A stretch of 64,000 nucleotides of DNA. Origin: Sulfuricurvum sp. PD_MW2. GTDB taxonomy: Bacteria; Campylobacterota; Campylobacteria; Campylobacterales; Sulfurimonadaceae. A program made the position numbers and the translations under genes. Shown one piece after another: positions 53,914 through 62,697 of this stretch. The stretch is taken from the NCBI RefSeq assembly GCF_002633015.1, contig NZ_NSIU01000001.1:1-64000 (forward strand), read 5' to 3'. The notes under the pieces were generated by a model. That model was not told where the DNA came from. It did not search any database and saw nothing but the letters and a program-made list of their open reading frames with translations. The stretch's first letter is position 1, and each line of letters starts with the position of its first letter.

Positions 53914-54630
53914 TTATTTTATGGCGATGAATGTCGCAAAATTAGCCCAGCGGAAAAGGACTTCACATGTCTTGAACCCGCTGTTTTTTGCCATTAGAAT
54001 GTTTTCATTCATCGTATAAGGGATCAATACATTTTCAAGCGCTTCGCGTTTTTGGACGATCTCATACTCGCTGTATCCCTGCACTTTTTTGAAATCATAA
54101 TAGCAATCGATCAGCTCTTTATTGAGTTTCGGATCTTCACTGACCACTTTTTCGCTGAAAATAAAAACACCACCCTCATCTAACGCATCGCTAATCGTTC
54201 GAACTAACGTATCTCGGAGCATCGGACGGATAAACTGCAACGTATAATTGCTGACAATCACCTGCGCCTTTTCATAGGGAAACGATAAAATATCCCCTTC
54301 GTACAGTTCAATTCCCGATCCATAGGCCTCTATTTTTTTGCGGGCATGTTCAATCATCGCAGCAGAGTTATCGATTCCGATGAGACGGATAGCCGATCTC
54401 TCATCAATCGATCGTTCGATTTCCAGCAGTAATGATGCCGTAGAGCATCCAAGGTCATAAACGATCCCCCCCTTTTCTAAAGCATTGAGTGCGAATCGTC
54501 GTGTCAGCGACTGCGACTCTTTGTAAAAAGGGACAGACCGAATCAGCATATCGTCAAATACGGCAGCCACATCGGCATCAAATTCAAATTGTTTGGAGAT
54601 CGGTTTCGTAAAAAGTGTATCGGTTTTCAT
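53914..54630 (-). CDS. cmoA: Carboxy-S-adenosylmethionine synthase
   Basis: A 238-residue methyltransferase-fold enzyme that makes carboxy-SAM from SAM and prephenate, used by CmoB for the wobble uridine modification cmo5U34 in tRNA. Signatures: [11 protein letters not shown] near the start (as in RDTLFSAPI of the family), [15 protein letters not shown] for SAM binding and SNYTLQFI. The start is ATG 54630, in line with the family N-terminus. Unusually, a TACAAT -10 lies only seven bases upstream and there is no ribosome site. cmoB is not in the window. Confidence 0.9.
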   Translation of the reverse strand: MKTDTLFTKPISKQFEFDADVAAVFDDMLIRSVPFYKESQSLTRRFALNALEKGGIVYDLGCSTASLLLEIERSIDERSAIRLIGIDNSAAMIEHARKKIEAYGSGIELYEGDILSFPYEKAQVIVSNYTLQFIRPMLRDTLVRTISDALDEGGVFIFSEKVVSEDPKLNKELIDCYYDFKKVQGYSEYEIVQKREALENVLIPYTMNENILMAKNSGFKTCEVLFRWANFATFIAIK

Positions 54631-54637
54631 AAAAGAT

Positions 54638-54643
54638 ATTGTA
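54638..54643 (-). promoter_or_regulatory. -10 box seven bases before the cmoA ATG
   Basis: On the minus strand GCTACAAT-ATCTTTT-ATG. Homology fixes this ATG as the start, so the transcript would have almost no leader. Confidence 0.45.
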
Positions 54644-54737
54644 GCGTAAAGAGAAAAGGTTTTGAGGGACACCTTTGATGACGAAACAAAATGGCGGTAT
54701 CCCTCAGCCGCATCAAAAGCAATTTTCAGTCCACTCC

Positions 54738-56234
54738 TTAAAAAAGGGTGGGAATTGCACTCTCTTCACTTTTTTTTGCTTTTGCAGGCTGAGATTTTGT
54801 CTCTCCGAAAAACGTAATCTCATTTTCTCTCAAAATACGGATGATATTCGTTGTTCCGGGGGTGCCGATAGGGTATCCCGCCGTGAAAATATAGGTATTG
54901 TTTTTGTCGATAATATTGCGCTTCAATCCGCTTTGGATAATATCGCTGAGCATATCTTCAATACGCCCTTTTTTGATCAGATACGCCGGTACCACGCCCC
55001 ACGCCAAAGTAAGGAGCCGTGCAACTCTCTCTTCATGCGTCGCAGCGTAAATGGTCATTTTCGGACGGTATCGAGAGAGTTTTTTCGCAGATTGACCAGA
55101 AGACGTCATGGCAATAATTCCCTCAGCATCAAGCGAATCTCCCAGACGTACCGCAGATTCATTCACCATATCCATAGCATCATCGTATCCAAAGTTGAAT
55201 TTTTCATACGGATATATCTCTTCGATAGAGCGAATCGTATTTACCATGGTCTCTACGACCAATACCGGATTATGCCCAATCGCACTCTCTTCTGAGAGCA
55301 TCACGGCATCCGTTCCATCCAATACGGCATTTGCTACATCGCTGATCTCTGCACGCGTGGCAGATTCCTTTTCGGTCATAGACAACAGCATTTGCGTCGC
55401 GGTAATCACCGGTTTGGAATGGGAATTTGCTTTATCAATCAACATTTTTTGAATCGTAGGAACGCGATAATAAGGGACTTCAATTCCCAAATCACCTCGC
55501 GCAACCATTAAACCGTCCGAATGACGCAAAATTTCATCAATATTTTCTACTGCATCAAACTTCTCAATTTTAGCTATCAATTGCACATCGCCGCCGTACG
55601 ATTGAACCACTTCACGTGCATGCATCATATCCTGTGCATTTTGAACAAATGAAATCGCCATAAAATCTATGCCGTTTTCAACGCCCCATTTCATATCGGC
55701 TTTGTCTTTTTCCGTTAAAATCTCAATATCTAAGCGGGTATTAGGAAAATTAATCCCTTTGTTTGAAGAGAGCTTCCCTTTATTCTCAATAACCGCCCGA
55801 ATATACTGCACATTCATATCAACGATTCGCGCACGAATCAATCCATCATACAAATAAATTGAATCCGAAATATTTAACTTCCGTAAAATTTCAGGCTGAT
55901 TGATCGAAAGTCGATAATGATTTTCCCCGATCTTTTCGCCCACACAACTCTCATAATAAAAATCGATCAAATCCCCATATTCGAGATTAAACTCTTCGTT
56001 GAGTTTTCCCACACGGATTTTAGGACCGCTGATATCTTGCATCACACCGACGATCAATCCCGTTTGACGCATGGCCGCACGGATATTGGCTAAGACTTGC
56101 GAATGATATTCGTGCGTCCCGTGAGAAAAATTGAGACGAAAGACATTCACCCCTGCTTGAATCAAATTTGCAAGAGTTTCCACATTATCCGATGCAGGAC
56201 CGACGGTTGCTAAAATTTTAGTCCGTTTTTGCAT
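54738..56234 (-). CDS. pyk: Pyruvate kinase
   Basis: A 498-residue enzyme converting phosphoenolpyruvate and ADP to pyruvate and ATP. Conserved motifs: [78 protein letters not shown] and [15 protein letters not shown]. The C-terminal domain (about 350-470) is intact. The start ATG 56234 is preferred, with GGGGATA upstream; ATG 56249 and 56276 would add non-family residues. It is upstream of cmoA on the same strand, separated by 107 bp. Confidence 0.96.
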   Translation of the reverse strand: MQKRTKILATVGPASDNVETLANLIQAGVNVFRLNFSHGTHEYHSQVLANIRAAMRQTGLIVGVMQDISGPKIRVGKLNEEFNLEYGDLIDFYYESCVGEKIGENHYRLSINQPEILRKLNISDSIYLYDGLIRARIVDMNVQYIRAVIENKGKLSSNKGINFPNTRLDIEILTEKDKADMKWGVENGIDFMAISFVQNAQDMMHAREVVQSYGGDVQLIAKIEKFDAVENIDEILRHSDGLMVARGDLGIEVPYYRVPTIQKMLIDKANSHSKPVITATQMLLSMTEKESATRAEISDVANAVLDGTDAVMLSEESAIGHNPVLVVETMVNTIRSIEEIYPYEKFNFGYDDAMDMVNESAVRLGDSLDAEGIIAMTSSGQSAKKLSRYRPKMTIYAATHEERVARLLTLAWGVVPAYLIKKGRIEDMLSDIIQSGLKRNIIDKNNTYIFTAGYPIGTPGTTNIIRILRENEITFFGETKSQPAKAKKSEESAIPTLF

Positions 56235-56338
56235 ACTGCGTATCCCCATATATTTAAATTTTGGAAATGGTAACACACTTTAATCTCATAATTAACACAC
56301 AAACAGGGAAGTTTTAACCACTCTTAGGTTTTTTAGAC

Positions 56339-56344
56339 TACAAT
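56339..56344 (+). promoter_or_regulatory. -10 box of the cyclase-like gene
   Basis: GACTACAATAGA, 34 bp upstream of the ATG at 56379. Confidence 0.45.
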
Positions 56345-56378
56345 AGAATTATTCATCAAAAAAGGGTCCAACTCGCTC

Positions 56379-57035
56379 ATGAGCAAAAAAGCGATTCATA
56401 CTGACATTGTTCTTATTGATATCGTCGATTTTTCCCGTTTGGGGATGGATATGCAGTTGGAAATCATCTCCTATCTCTCATTGACCTATAAAAAGATGAT
56501 CCAAAAAATGCTCAAAGCCTCCGGTATACCTATGGAGAAAATGGTGCAAGGGATGATTCCGACAGGAGATGGTTTTTATTGCATATTGCACCCATCATTA
56601 CGTGGATTTGGACCTATTCTTGGACTATCATTTCTCCATTTTTCCGATTTTATTGCCAAAGAATACCCTTATTTCAAGGGGATTCGTGTCGGAGTCCATA
56701 CCGGAAAAGTACACCGTTTCGAAGATATTTTGGGACATGAAAACTTTATCGGAGACGGTTTGAACGAATGTGCCCGCTACATTGAAAATAAAAATCTAGC
56801 CAATAACAATACGGTGATTATTTCGGATAAAGCCTTCGCATCCTTGGAAACCTTTCTAGAAGCACATAGTGATTACCGTCAACTGTTGGCTCAATGCGAG
56901 TTTCGCCATAGTTCCATCCACTCTTTTGAAGACAAACATCACATTACCCACCACGGGTATCTGATTTGGATGAGAAAAGGGGGAATCATCCCTCCACCGC
57001 GTCCGACATGGCTCACACCTCCTAAAAAATCGTAA
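56379..57035 (+). CDS. Stand-alone class III nucleotidyl cyclase-like protein
   Basis: A 218-residue soluble protein consisting almost only of a class III cyclase homology domain. Seen: metal-binding Asp in LIDIVDFSRL, the second metal motif in PTGDGFYCI, RVGVHTGKV, and the transition-state pair Asn and Arg in GDGLNECARY. These residues are those needed for catalysis, so an active adenylate or guanylate cyclase is possible; the purine-specifying residues cannot be assigned by eye. There is no sensor domain. The proline-rich tail (IIPPPRPTWLTPP) may be a docking segment. No cyclic-nucleotide receptor is in the window. Confidence 0.65.
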   Translation: MSKKAIHTDIVLIDIVDFSRLGMDMQLEIISYLSLTYKKMIQKMLKASGIPMEKMVQGMIPTGDGFYCILHPSLRGFGPILGLSFLHFSDFIAKEYPYFKGIRVGVHTGKVHRFEDILGHENFIGDGLNECARYIENKNLANNNTVIISDKAFASLETFLEAHSDYRQLLAQCEFRHSSIHSFEDKHHITHHGYLIWMRKGGIIPPPRPTWLTPPKKS

Positions 57036-57090
57036 TCAGAAAAGCTTTTTTTAGATAAGATAACAACCACACTATCCTTAAGGAGGATGT

Positions 57091-57756
57091 ATGCGTTTTA
57101 CGGTTGATGAATACGCTAAAACTTTTAAAATGTCCAAAGAGATGATCCAAAATAAACTCCGGACAAAACGGCTTAACTATATTATAGAAGGCGGTGTTAC
57201 CTATATCATCGTTCCTCGAAGCTCTTTGGATGAAGAAAAACACCGTGAACTGACTCAAACCGCCAAAACTTCACTCTCTGCTCCGGCTCCTCAAAAAACA
57301 ACGGTCGGGATGATTATCGCCCTCTATCAAAAAGAGAATCAGCAGCTGAAACTCAAAATCAAAGAGCTCGAAGCGAAAATCGATCGTTTGGTCAACGACA
57401 AAGAACAAATGCTCATTGCCGAACGCGAACGTATCGAAGAGATATATACCGCCAAAGACGAGCAGCTCAAAAACTTCTTTGAAGTGATTAATACCAAACT
57501 CCTCTTATCCCATGAGAATAAAGTACACGACGTCGATATCTCAGCGACCCCAATAACCGCCGCACCTCAACCTTCTAGCGGAGGAGTTATTGAACTCAAA
57601 CGCTACCTTAAATTTATCGGAATGGGTTCAGACGAACGTAAAGCCGTCAAACGACGCTTTGAACTCGCTTACGGGAGCGATGTCCGTGTTATTCAAAAAG
57701 AAGGGGAATTTTACGTCGATCTGTCTCGCTACGATTACACCGATTTTCTTTCCTAA
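57091..57756 (+). CDS. DNA-binding-like coiled-coil protein (possibly DUF3972)
   Basis: A 221-residue protein. The N-terminal 50 residues (RFTVDEYAKTFKMSKEMIQNKLRTKR) resemble an excisionase/MerR-like helix-turn-helix. A coiled coil follows (about 90-150, ENQQLKLKIKELEAKIDRL), then a basic C-terminal region (KRYLKFIGMGSDERKAVKRRF). The pattern fits the Campylobacterota family DUF3972 as I recall it, of unknown function; I am not certain. A very strong AAGGAGG site precedes the ATG. It has its own terminator at 57762. Confidence 0.6.
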   Translation: MRFTVDEYAKTFKMSKEMIQNKLRTKRLNYIIEGGVTYIIVPRSSLDEEKHRELTQTAKTSLSAPAPQKTTVGMIIALYQKENQQLKLKIKELEAKIDRLVNDKEQMLIAERERIEEIYTAKDEQLKNFFEVINTKLLLSHENKVHDVDISATPITAAPQPSSGGVIELKRYLKFIGMGSDERKAVKRRFELAYGSDVRVIQKEGEFYVDLSRYDYTDFLS

Positions 57757-57761
57757 CGCAT

Positions 57762-57780
57762 AAGAGGGGTTTCCCCTCTT
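57762..57780 (+). terminator. Terminator of the coiled-coil protein gene
   Basis: AAGAGGGG-TTT-CCCCTCTT, an eight-bp stem, starts 5 bp after the stop codon; T-rich sequence follows. Confidence 0.7.
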
Positions 57781-58064
57781 TCCAATCTTATCCTCCTCGT
57801 TACATTTCTTTTTTTCAATCCCATCTTATTGATATTTTACATTTCACCCACTTCATTTGAGCCATTTCCGTAAATTTTCTAGACAAATCTTAATACGGTT
57901 TTCTGTATATTATAAACATTTTAATTTGTTTTATAGTTGGAATAATTCTTGCTATGACGATTAATGTGTTTATTCAATACGCATATATGATATTTATACA
58001 TATTTTTAAGTATATTTTATACGTTTTAATGTTTATTTTAAGAAAAGGATATTACAATGGAGCG
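57781..58064. other. AT-rich gene-free interval
   Basis: Together with the terminator, this gap is 308 bp. It is unusually AT-rich and contains TATATTATAAA near 57907 and a run of TATA-like steps to 58050. A reading frame from 57954 enters the HTH gene, but its 37 extra residues look like translated AT-rich sequence, not protein. No RNA gene is recognised. Confidence 0.5.
58053..58058 (+). promoter_or_regulatory. -10-like box six bases before the HTH ATG
   Basis: TACAAT-GGAGCG-ATG. It may be a -10 for a leaderless transcript; alternatively the GGAG serves as ribosome site for a transcript from further upstream. Confidence 0.3.
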
Positions 58065-58310
58065 ATGGAAATGAGTGATCTTTTTAATCTTCTTCACAAT
58101 GCGGTGGAGGCACAACGCAACGGGAAGAAGATATCCCAAAAAGATATGGCTCAAGAACTGGGTATCTCCATGCGAACGTATCAGGACTGGCGGCTAGGCA
58201 ATGCTAAACCCCAAGCGGCAAAAGCGGTTCTTGAAATGCTAGGGATGCTTGAAGATGATGAAATTATTCGCGTCGTACGCAAAATTAATAAATTAGGACA
58301 AACATCATGA
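58065..58310 (+). CDS. Small HTH (XRE-like) protein
   Basis: An 81-residue protein from ATG 58065 (79 residues if ATG 58071 is used). The helix-turn-helix is clear: ISQKDMAQELGISMRTYQDWRLGNAKPQ, similar to XRE/phage-repressor proteins with the turn at ELGIS. The remainder is a short helical tail. It overlaps the next small gene by 4 bp, forming a pair between two strong terminators, a pattern shared with small toxin-antitoxin or repressor modules, though the partner is not a recognised toxin. Confidence 0.7.
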   Translation: MEMSDLFNLLHNAVEAQRNGKKISQKDMAQELGISMRTYQDWRLGNAKPQAAKAVLEMLGMLEDDEIIRVVRKINKLGQTS

Positions 58311-58546
58311 GCAGTTTGAGTGAACAAGAGCGCATCGGTTTAGAGGAAGTTTTTTTATCCATATCTCCATCTCGAGGTTTCTTTGAAAAATGGTCGTTAT
58401 GGGGCAAAACCTTAGTACCTAAAAAAACATCTTCATTATCGCCGCTCTCACGTCATTCAAAGAATTGGCTAAAAAACGGTCTAAAAAACCACAAAATAAC
58501 CAAACTATTCACTAAAATCGAAAAAAAGAAGAAAAATTTAAGGTAA
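58307..58546 (+). CDS. Small basic protein paired with the HTH gene
   Basis: A 79-residue protein that I do not recognise, starting in an ATGA overlap with the HTH gene. The N-terminal part is acidic (SEQERIGLEEVFLSI), and the C-terminal 35 residues are strongly basic (NWLKNGLKNHKITKLFTKIEKKKKNLR), which could bind nucleic acid. Expression is supported only by the overlap, so it may not be a true gene. Confidence 0.45.
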   Translation: MSSLSEQERIGLEEVFLSISPSRGFFEKWSLWGKTLVPKKTSSLSPLSRHSKNWLKNGLKNHKITKLFTKIEKKKKNLR

Positions 58547-58646
58547 GAGATATTAAAGTATTCGCGGCTAAAACATTTCACTTCGCTATACACAATAAGT
58601 GCGGAGATTCTGAGTGTTATTCGCATATCTAAATTAAGGGCAATAA

Positions 58647-58931
58647 ATGAATAAAGCACAATTCGTAGAATTGGTTCAAAAAAGTGGTAGTTACAAAACT
58701 AAAGTTGAAGCTGAAACGGCTATCAAAGCTTTCACTGAAGCGGTAACTGCAGCTCTTGTACAAAAAGAAGAAGTGTCATTGGTAGGATTCGGAAGCTTTT
58801 CATCTTCTCTTCAAAAAGGGAAAAGCGGTAAAGTTCCAGGTACAAACAAAACTTACAGCACACAAGACAAAATGGTTCCTAAATTCAAACCAGGCAAAAG
58901 TCTTAAAGACAGCGTAGAAGCTGGTAAATAA
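58647..58931 (+). CDS. hup: HU-family DNA-binding protein
   Basis: A 94-residue nucleoid protein. The HU/IHF signature VSLVGFGSFSSSLQKGKSGKVPGTNK spans the DNA-binding arm; the family's usual R-x-x-R-P tip is here GKVPGTNKTY, a variant with the Pro kept. The start NKAQFVELVQKSG is typical. AAGGGC precedes the ATG, and a strong terminator follows, fitting a highly expressed single gene. Confidence 0.93.
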   Translation: MNKAQFVELVQKSGSYKTKVEAETAIKAFTEAVTAALVQKEEVSLVGFGSFSSSLQKGKSGKVPGTNKTYSTQDKMVPKFKPGKSLKDSVEAGK

Positions 58932-58944
58932 ATACCCTTAATAT

Positions 58945-58964
58945 GCCGAGGAATTCCCCTCGGC
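58945..58964 (+). terminator. Terminator of hup
   Basis: GCCGAGG-AATTCC-CCTCGGC, a seven-bp GC-rich stem, followed by TTATTCCTCTATTTCTT. Confidence 0.7.
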
Positions 58965-59064
58965 TTATTCCTCTATTTCTTCATAGTTTATTTTGTTTTC
59001 TCTCTTAGGATGAAATTTCGTTATAATTTTCAATAACACATTTTCACTTTACTCAGGGATGAAC

Positions 59065-60513
59065 GTGATTTCCTCTTTTTTAAACCTCTTTAAACGTCAA
59101 TCCTCTCTATCTAAACCAAACAGTACATTTGATTCTCAGTACCAAATCAACCAGTTACAACGTATTGCAGCGCTTGAAAATGCATTCTTGTTTGACAACT
59201 TTCCCCTTTATTATCGGGATCGAAAAATACTTATTCCTCTTCTCTTCTTTTCAGAAGACCGCGGAATTTATTTTGCCGAAAAATTGGAATGGGATTTTGA
59301 GATGCTTCAAGGAGCACATGCTGAACCCTTTACCCAGCAAAGTAAAACCCCATCAACAACGTATCTAAACGCTATCGAATCTGCCATTCGACAAAAACTT
59401 GAAGATGTTCTCTCTTTCGATGCCACACCATGCAACCGATTTCTTTGGTTCAACAGACTCAAAGAAGAAGAGTTTGATTCACTTGATCCGTCATTTCACG
59501 AACTCCTCCCCAAAGAAAAACTGATCTTCTCTGATTCTTCGGATGAATCGATTCTCTATAAATTAAATACTTTGGCACCTTTATCCGATCTTCGCTATGA
59601 ATATCATAAAATCATTGGTTCTCTTCAATCACATACCCTTATTCTCCCCTCACAAGAATACCCTTATGGACAATTGCTCTCAGAAGAGCAACAAAATTTC
59701 CTTGAATCGGATTTCAACGATATCGTTACAACCCTTTTTGGTGAACATAACAGCGGAAAAAGCACGCTAATCGTTCGTAAAGCACTGTTACTTCTATTGC
59801 AAAATCCTGAAAACAACATCCTTATTATCACCCCAACAATCGTCGGCGGTGAAATCCTGCGCAATGAGCTCATATCCATCCTAGAATACAGCGCACTTAA
59901 AATCGAGCACTCTTCATTACGATTTTATACCCCTAATGATGCTGAAAAAATTGAAGAAACCGAGTATTTTAAGGCGGCAACCGCCATTTTATGTGACGAT
60001 TCCCATTTGATCAGCAAACATACTGTTGATTCTTTGATTCAACACAAAGAAGATCGTTGGCTTCTTCTTTCCATGTATAACAACTATGTCCCGATCAGCG
60101 GTTCATCCTTTATCCTCTATAACCATTATCAAAAAAACATACCTGTCAAAAAAGTCACTACCACGATCAAAAATACCCTTATGACTTTGCTCGTTGAACT
60201 CCGTTCCCTTATGCCAAGCACAGCTAAAGACAACATCATGATTATTCTCTCTGATTATTCCCAACTAGAAAGATACAAAGAGAGTATTGATGAATATTTT
60301 GGATTAAATACTCGTATCATCAAAGAAGATTTCAGCTTGCAATACCAAAGCTTGGACACAATCCTTTTAACTATGTCTGAGTTCACCTACGGCTTGCATT
60401 TCCCTCATGTTTTTTTGATTGTACCCGAAGAAGAGGAGAATTATACCTATGCACTAAGCCGTGCATCAGAAAGTGCGACTATAATCTCTTTTTCAAATCT
60501 TTCAGAGGAATAA
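59065..60513 (+). CDS. Degenerate SF1 helicase-like ATPase
   Basis: A 482-residue protein from GTG 59065, which has AGGGA at the right distance; ATG 59059 sits on that site. The C-terminal half has a Q-motif-like EEQQNFLES, a Walker A GEHNSGKST, a Walker B-like ILCDDSHLI, a motif V-like YGLHFPHVFLIVPE and a motif VI-like YALSRASESATII, as in UvrD/RecD helicases, but the segments between are short for a full helicase. The N-terminal 200 residues loosely resemble a NERD/nuclease fold (GIYFAEKLEWDFEML). Function unknown; DNA repair or nucleic-acid sensing is conceivable. Confidence 0.6.
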   Translation: MISSFLNLFKRQSSLSKPNSTFDSQYQINQLQRIAALENAFLFDNFPLYYRDRKILIPLLFFSEDRGIYFAEKLEWDFEMLQGAHAEPFTQQSKTPSTTYLNAIESAIRQKLEDVLSFDATPCNRFLWFNRLKEEEFDSLDPSFHELLPKEKLIFSDSSDESILYKLNTLAPLSDLRYEYHKIIGSLQSHTLILPSQEYPYGQLLSEEQQNFLESDFNDIVTTLFGEHNSGKSTLIVRKALLLLLQNPENNILIITPTIVGGEILRNELISILEYSALKIEHSSLRFYTPNDAEKIEETEYFKAATAILCDDSHLISKHTVDSLIQHKEDRWLLLSMYNNYVPISGSSFILYNHYQKNIPVKKVTTTIKNTLMTLLVELRSLMPSTAKDNIMIILSDYSQLERYKESIDEYFGLNTRIIKEDFSLQYQSLDTILLTMSEFTYGLHFPHVFLIVPEEEENYTYALSRASESATIISFSNLSEE

Positions 60514-60546
60514 CTCCTCATGAACACCATAGACACAGGAGTCTGA

Positions 60547-61080
60547 ATGCGTTTAATTATCACCTTTTTGTTTGCGGCAGCACTTTCCTTTGCCGCTTCC
60601 CACCCAAAAGTTCTCCTTCAAACGACACAGGGAGATATCACTTTAGAGCTGTATGAAGACGTAGCCCCTTTAGCGGTAGAAAACTTTACAGGGCATGTAA
60701 AAAACGGCTACTACAACGGTTTAACTTTTCATCGAATTATCAAAAACTTTATGGTTCAAGGCGGTGATCCAACCGGTACCGGTGCAGGTGGCGAATCTAT
60801 CTGGAAAAAGCCTTTTAAAGATGAATTTAAATCCGGAGTGGTATTCGATAAAGCCGGTATTTTAGCGATGGCAAATGCAGGACCAAAAACGAATGGAAGC
60901 CAATTCTTCATCACAACTGCACCTACCCCTTGGCTCAATGGATATCATACAATCTTCGGTCGTGTTGTCGGCGGAATGGATGTATTAAGCAAACTTAACA
61001 ATGTTCAGACCAATGGTCAATACGGAGGAGACAAACCTCTTCAAACACAAAAAATCATCAAAGCGACTCTTCTCCCCTAA
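60547..61080 (+). CDS. Periplasmic cyclophilin-type peptidyl-prolyl isomerase
   Basis: A 177-residue cyclophilin with a signal peptide (to about Ala18). Active-site motifs: LTFHRIIKNFMVQGGDPTGTG (with catalytic Arg), AMANAGPKTNGSQFFIT and FGRVVGGMDVL. It has the length of bacterial PpiA. The ATG has an AGGAG site. It may help fold exported proteins along with the PpiC protein at 48119. Confidence 0.9.
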   Translation: MRLIITFLFAAALSFAASHPKVLLQTTQGDITLELYEDVAPLAVENFTGHVKNGYYNGLTFHRIIKNFMVQGGDPTGTGAGGESIWKKPFKDEFKSGVVFDKAGILAMANAGPKTNGSQFFITTAPTPWLNGYHTIFGRVVGGMDVLSKLNNVQTNGQYGGDKPLQTQKIIKATLLP

Positions 61081-61093
61081 GCCCCTTATCTTT

Positions 61094-61129
61094 TGTCCGT
61101 CAAAGTCTCTTCAAAGAGACAAACGGGCA
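61094..61129 (+). other. Two-part hairpin after the cyclophilin gene
   Basis: An inner stem GTCTCT-TCAA-AGAGAC and an outer stem TGTCCGT/ACGGGCA (one G-T pair), with a 4x2 internal loop. A U-run is lacking downstream, so it is either a weak terminator of the cyclophilin gene or a structure next to the pit promoter. Confidence 0.45.
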
Positions 61130-61133
61130 TAAT

Positions 61134-61177
61134 GTAATAATTCCGTAACCTTTTTGTAATGGTTTCGTAATATTATT
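61134..61177 (+). promoter_or_regulatory. Four 11-bp direct repeats upstream of pit
   Basis: GTAA begins at 61134, 61145, 61156 and 61167, exactly 11 bp apart, as GTAAT, GTAAC, GTAAT and GTAAT with AT- and T-rich spacers. This has the period of a Pho box recognised by PhoB-type regulators, and the gene downstream is a phosphate transporter. The sequence differs from the E. coli Pho box, and no phoB/phoR is in the window. Confidence 0.6.
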
Positions 61178-61208
61178 CCACTTCATATTTTTAACTTTAG
61201 GAAATGCC

Positions 61209-62684
61209 ATGTCTGTACTTTGGGAAGCACTTAATAATATTGATGCAATTACCCTCGGTTTGTTGCTACTCTCTTTAGGGATTGCCCTATTTTATGAGAT
61301 GATCAACGGATTTCATGATACTGCAAATGCCGTATCTATGATCATTTATACCAATTCTTTGAAACCAGGTCACTCTGTTTTGATGGCAGGGGTCATGAAC
61401 TTTTTTGGTGTTATGCTCGGAGGGATCGGTGTTGCTTATACCATCGTCCATCTTCTTCCCTTGGATATCATTGTTTCCTCAAATCAGCACGCTACCTTGG
61501 TTATGATTTATTCATTGCTTATTTCAGCCGTTATTTGGAACTTCGGAACATGGTATTTCGGTATTCCGGTATCAAGTTCACATTCGCTTATCGGATCACT
61601 TATCGGGGTCAGTATCGCATTTAGTATGATGCACGGCTTTGATTTTTCACAAAGTGTTAACTGGTCTGCTGTATACAAAGTTTTGACGGCGCTGGCACTC
61701 TCACCGATTGTAGGTTTCGGATTTGCCTATTTGATGATGAAAGCGGCACGAAAATTTATTACAAACCCTAAATTTTATAAATCACCTGAAGATGAGACAA
61801 AACGCAGACGTCCAAACTTTTGGATGCGTATGGGTATTATCGCTACAGGTGCCGGTGTCAGTTTTGCGCACGGTTCGAATGACGGACAAAAAGGGATGGG
61901 TTTGATCATGATCATTTTGATCGGTCTTCTCCCTACCTACTATGCGTTGGATATGAGTTCTCATGAATATAAAATCAAACAAACACATGACAGTGCGGTA
62001 AATCTTTCGAATTTTTATTCTGAAAACAATGCGACATTAAACCAATTGGTAACCGATAAACATCTCACTAGCGCTTTAAAGGTTAAAAATACGATTGCTG
62101 AATGTGATGTGAATCAAGTTCAACAAACCACCACGCTCATTGCCGAAAAATTTGACGGTGTGAAATCGTATTCAGAACTTTCTCCGACAGATCGTTGGAA
62201 TGTGCACACCGCTATTTTGTGTACTGACAATTTTTTCAGCCAAGTTGAAAAATCTGTCGATAAAGATAAATCCGATTATGTTGCAAGTCAGCGTAAAACA
62301 CTCGTTAACGCTTCAGAATATATACCGTATTGGGTTATCATTGCCGTTGCATTGGCTATCAGTATCGGGACAATGATCGGATATAAAAGAATCGTACATA
62401 CCATCGGTGAAAAGATTGGTACGAACCCTATCAATTATATGCAAGGGACGATTTCACAAGCGATCGCGATGATTACTATTTTGCTCTCAAACTTTGCCCA
62501 TGCACCTGTTAGTACGACCCATATCGTTTCAAGTTCGGTTGCTGGTTCAATGGTAGCAGAACCTGACGGCGGTGTTCAAAAAGGGATGATTAAAACCATT
62601 TTGCTTTCGTGGATTTTTACATTGCCGATTACAGCATTGATGAGTGCCGGAATTTATTACTGCCTCAGTTTTATTGCGAAATAA
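61209..62684 (+). CDS. pit: PiT-family inorganic phosphate transporter
   Basis: A 491-residue low-affinity phosphate permease. PiT repeats are seen at both ends: FYEMINGFHDTANAVSM with PVSSSHSLIGSLIG in the first half, and SNFAHAPVSTTHIVSSSVAGS in the second, with GAGVSFAHGSNDGQKGMGL in between. There are about ten membrane helices and a long central cytoplasmic or periplasmic loop (about 255-380), longer than in minimal PiT proteins. TAGGAAA precedes the ATG. A candidate Pho-box-like array is directly upstream. Confidence 0.93.
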   Translation: MSVLWEALNNIDAITLGLLLLSLGIALFYEMINGFHDTANAVSMIIYTNSLKPGHSVLMAGVMNFFGVMLGGIGVAYTIVHLLPLDIIVSSNQHATLVMIYSLLISAVIWNFGTWYFGIPVSSSHSLIGSLIGVSIAFSMMHGFDFSQSVNWSAVYKVLTALALSPIVGFGFAYLMMKAARKFITNPKFYKSPEDETKRRRPNFWMRMGIIATGAGVSFAHGSNDGQKGMGLIMIILIGLLPTYYALDMSSHEYKIKQTHDSAVNLSNFYSENNATLNQLVTDKHLTSALKVKNTIAECDVNQVQQTTTLIAEKFDGVKSYSELSPTDRWNVHTAILCTDNFFSQVEKSVDKDKSDYVASQRKTLVNASEYIPYWVIIAVALAISIGTMIGYKRIVHTIGEKIGTNPINYMQGTISQAIAMITILLSNFAHAPVSTTHIVSSSVAGSMVAEPDGGVQKGMIKTILLSWIFTLPITALMSAGIYYCLSFIAK

Positions 62685-62697
62685 AGACTTAATACCT

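Noticed and set aside
54675-55295. 206-codon reading frame on the plus strand
   Set aside because: It lies antisense inside pyk, whose protein has all family motifs; the translated text has no recognisable domain.
57954-58064. 37-residue extension of the HTH protein
   Set aside because: The extension is hydrophobic translation of AT-rich DNA without a ribosome site; the HTH fold is complete without it.
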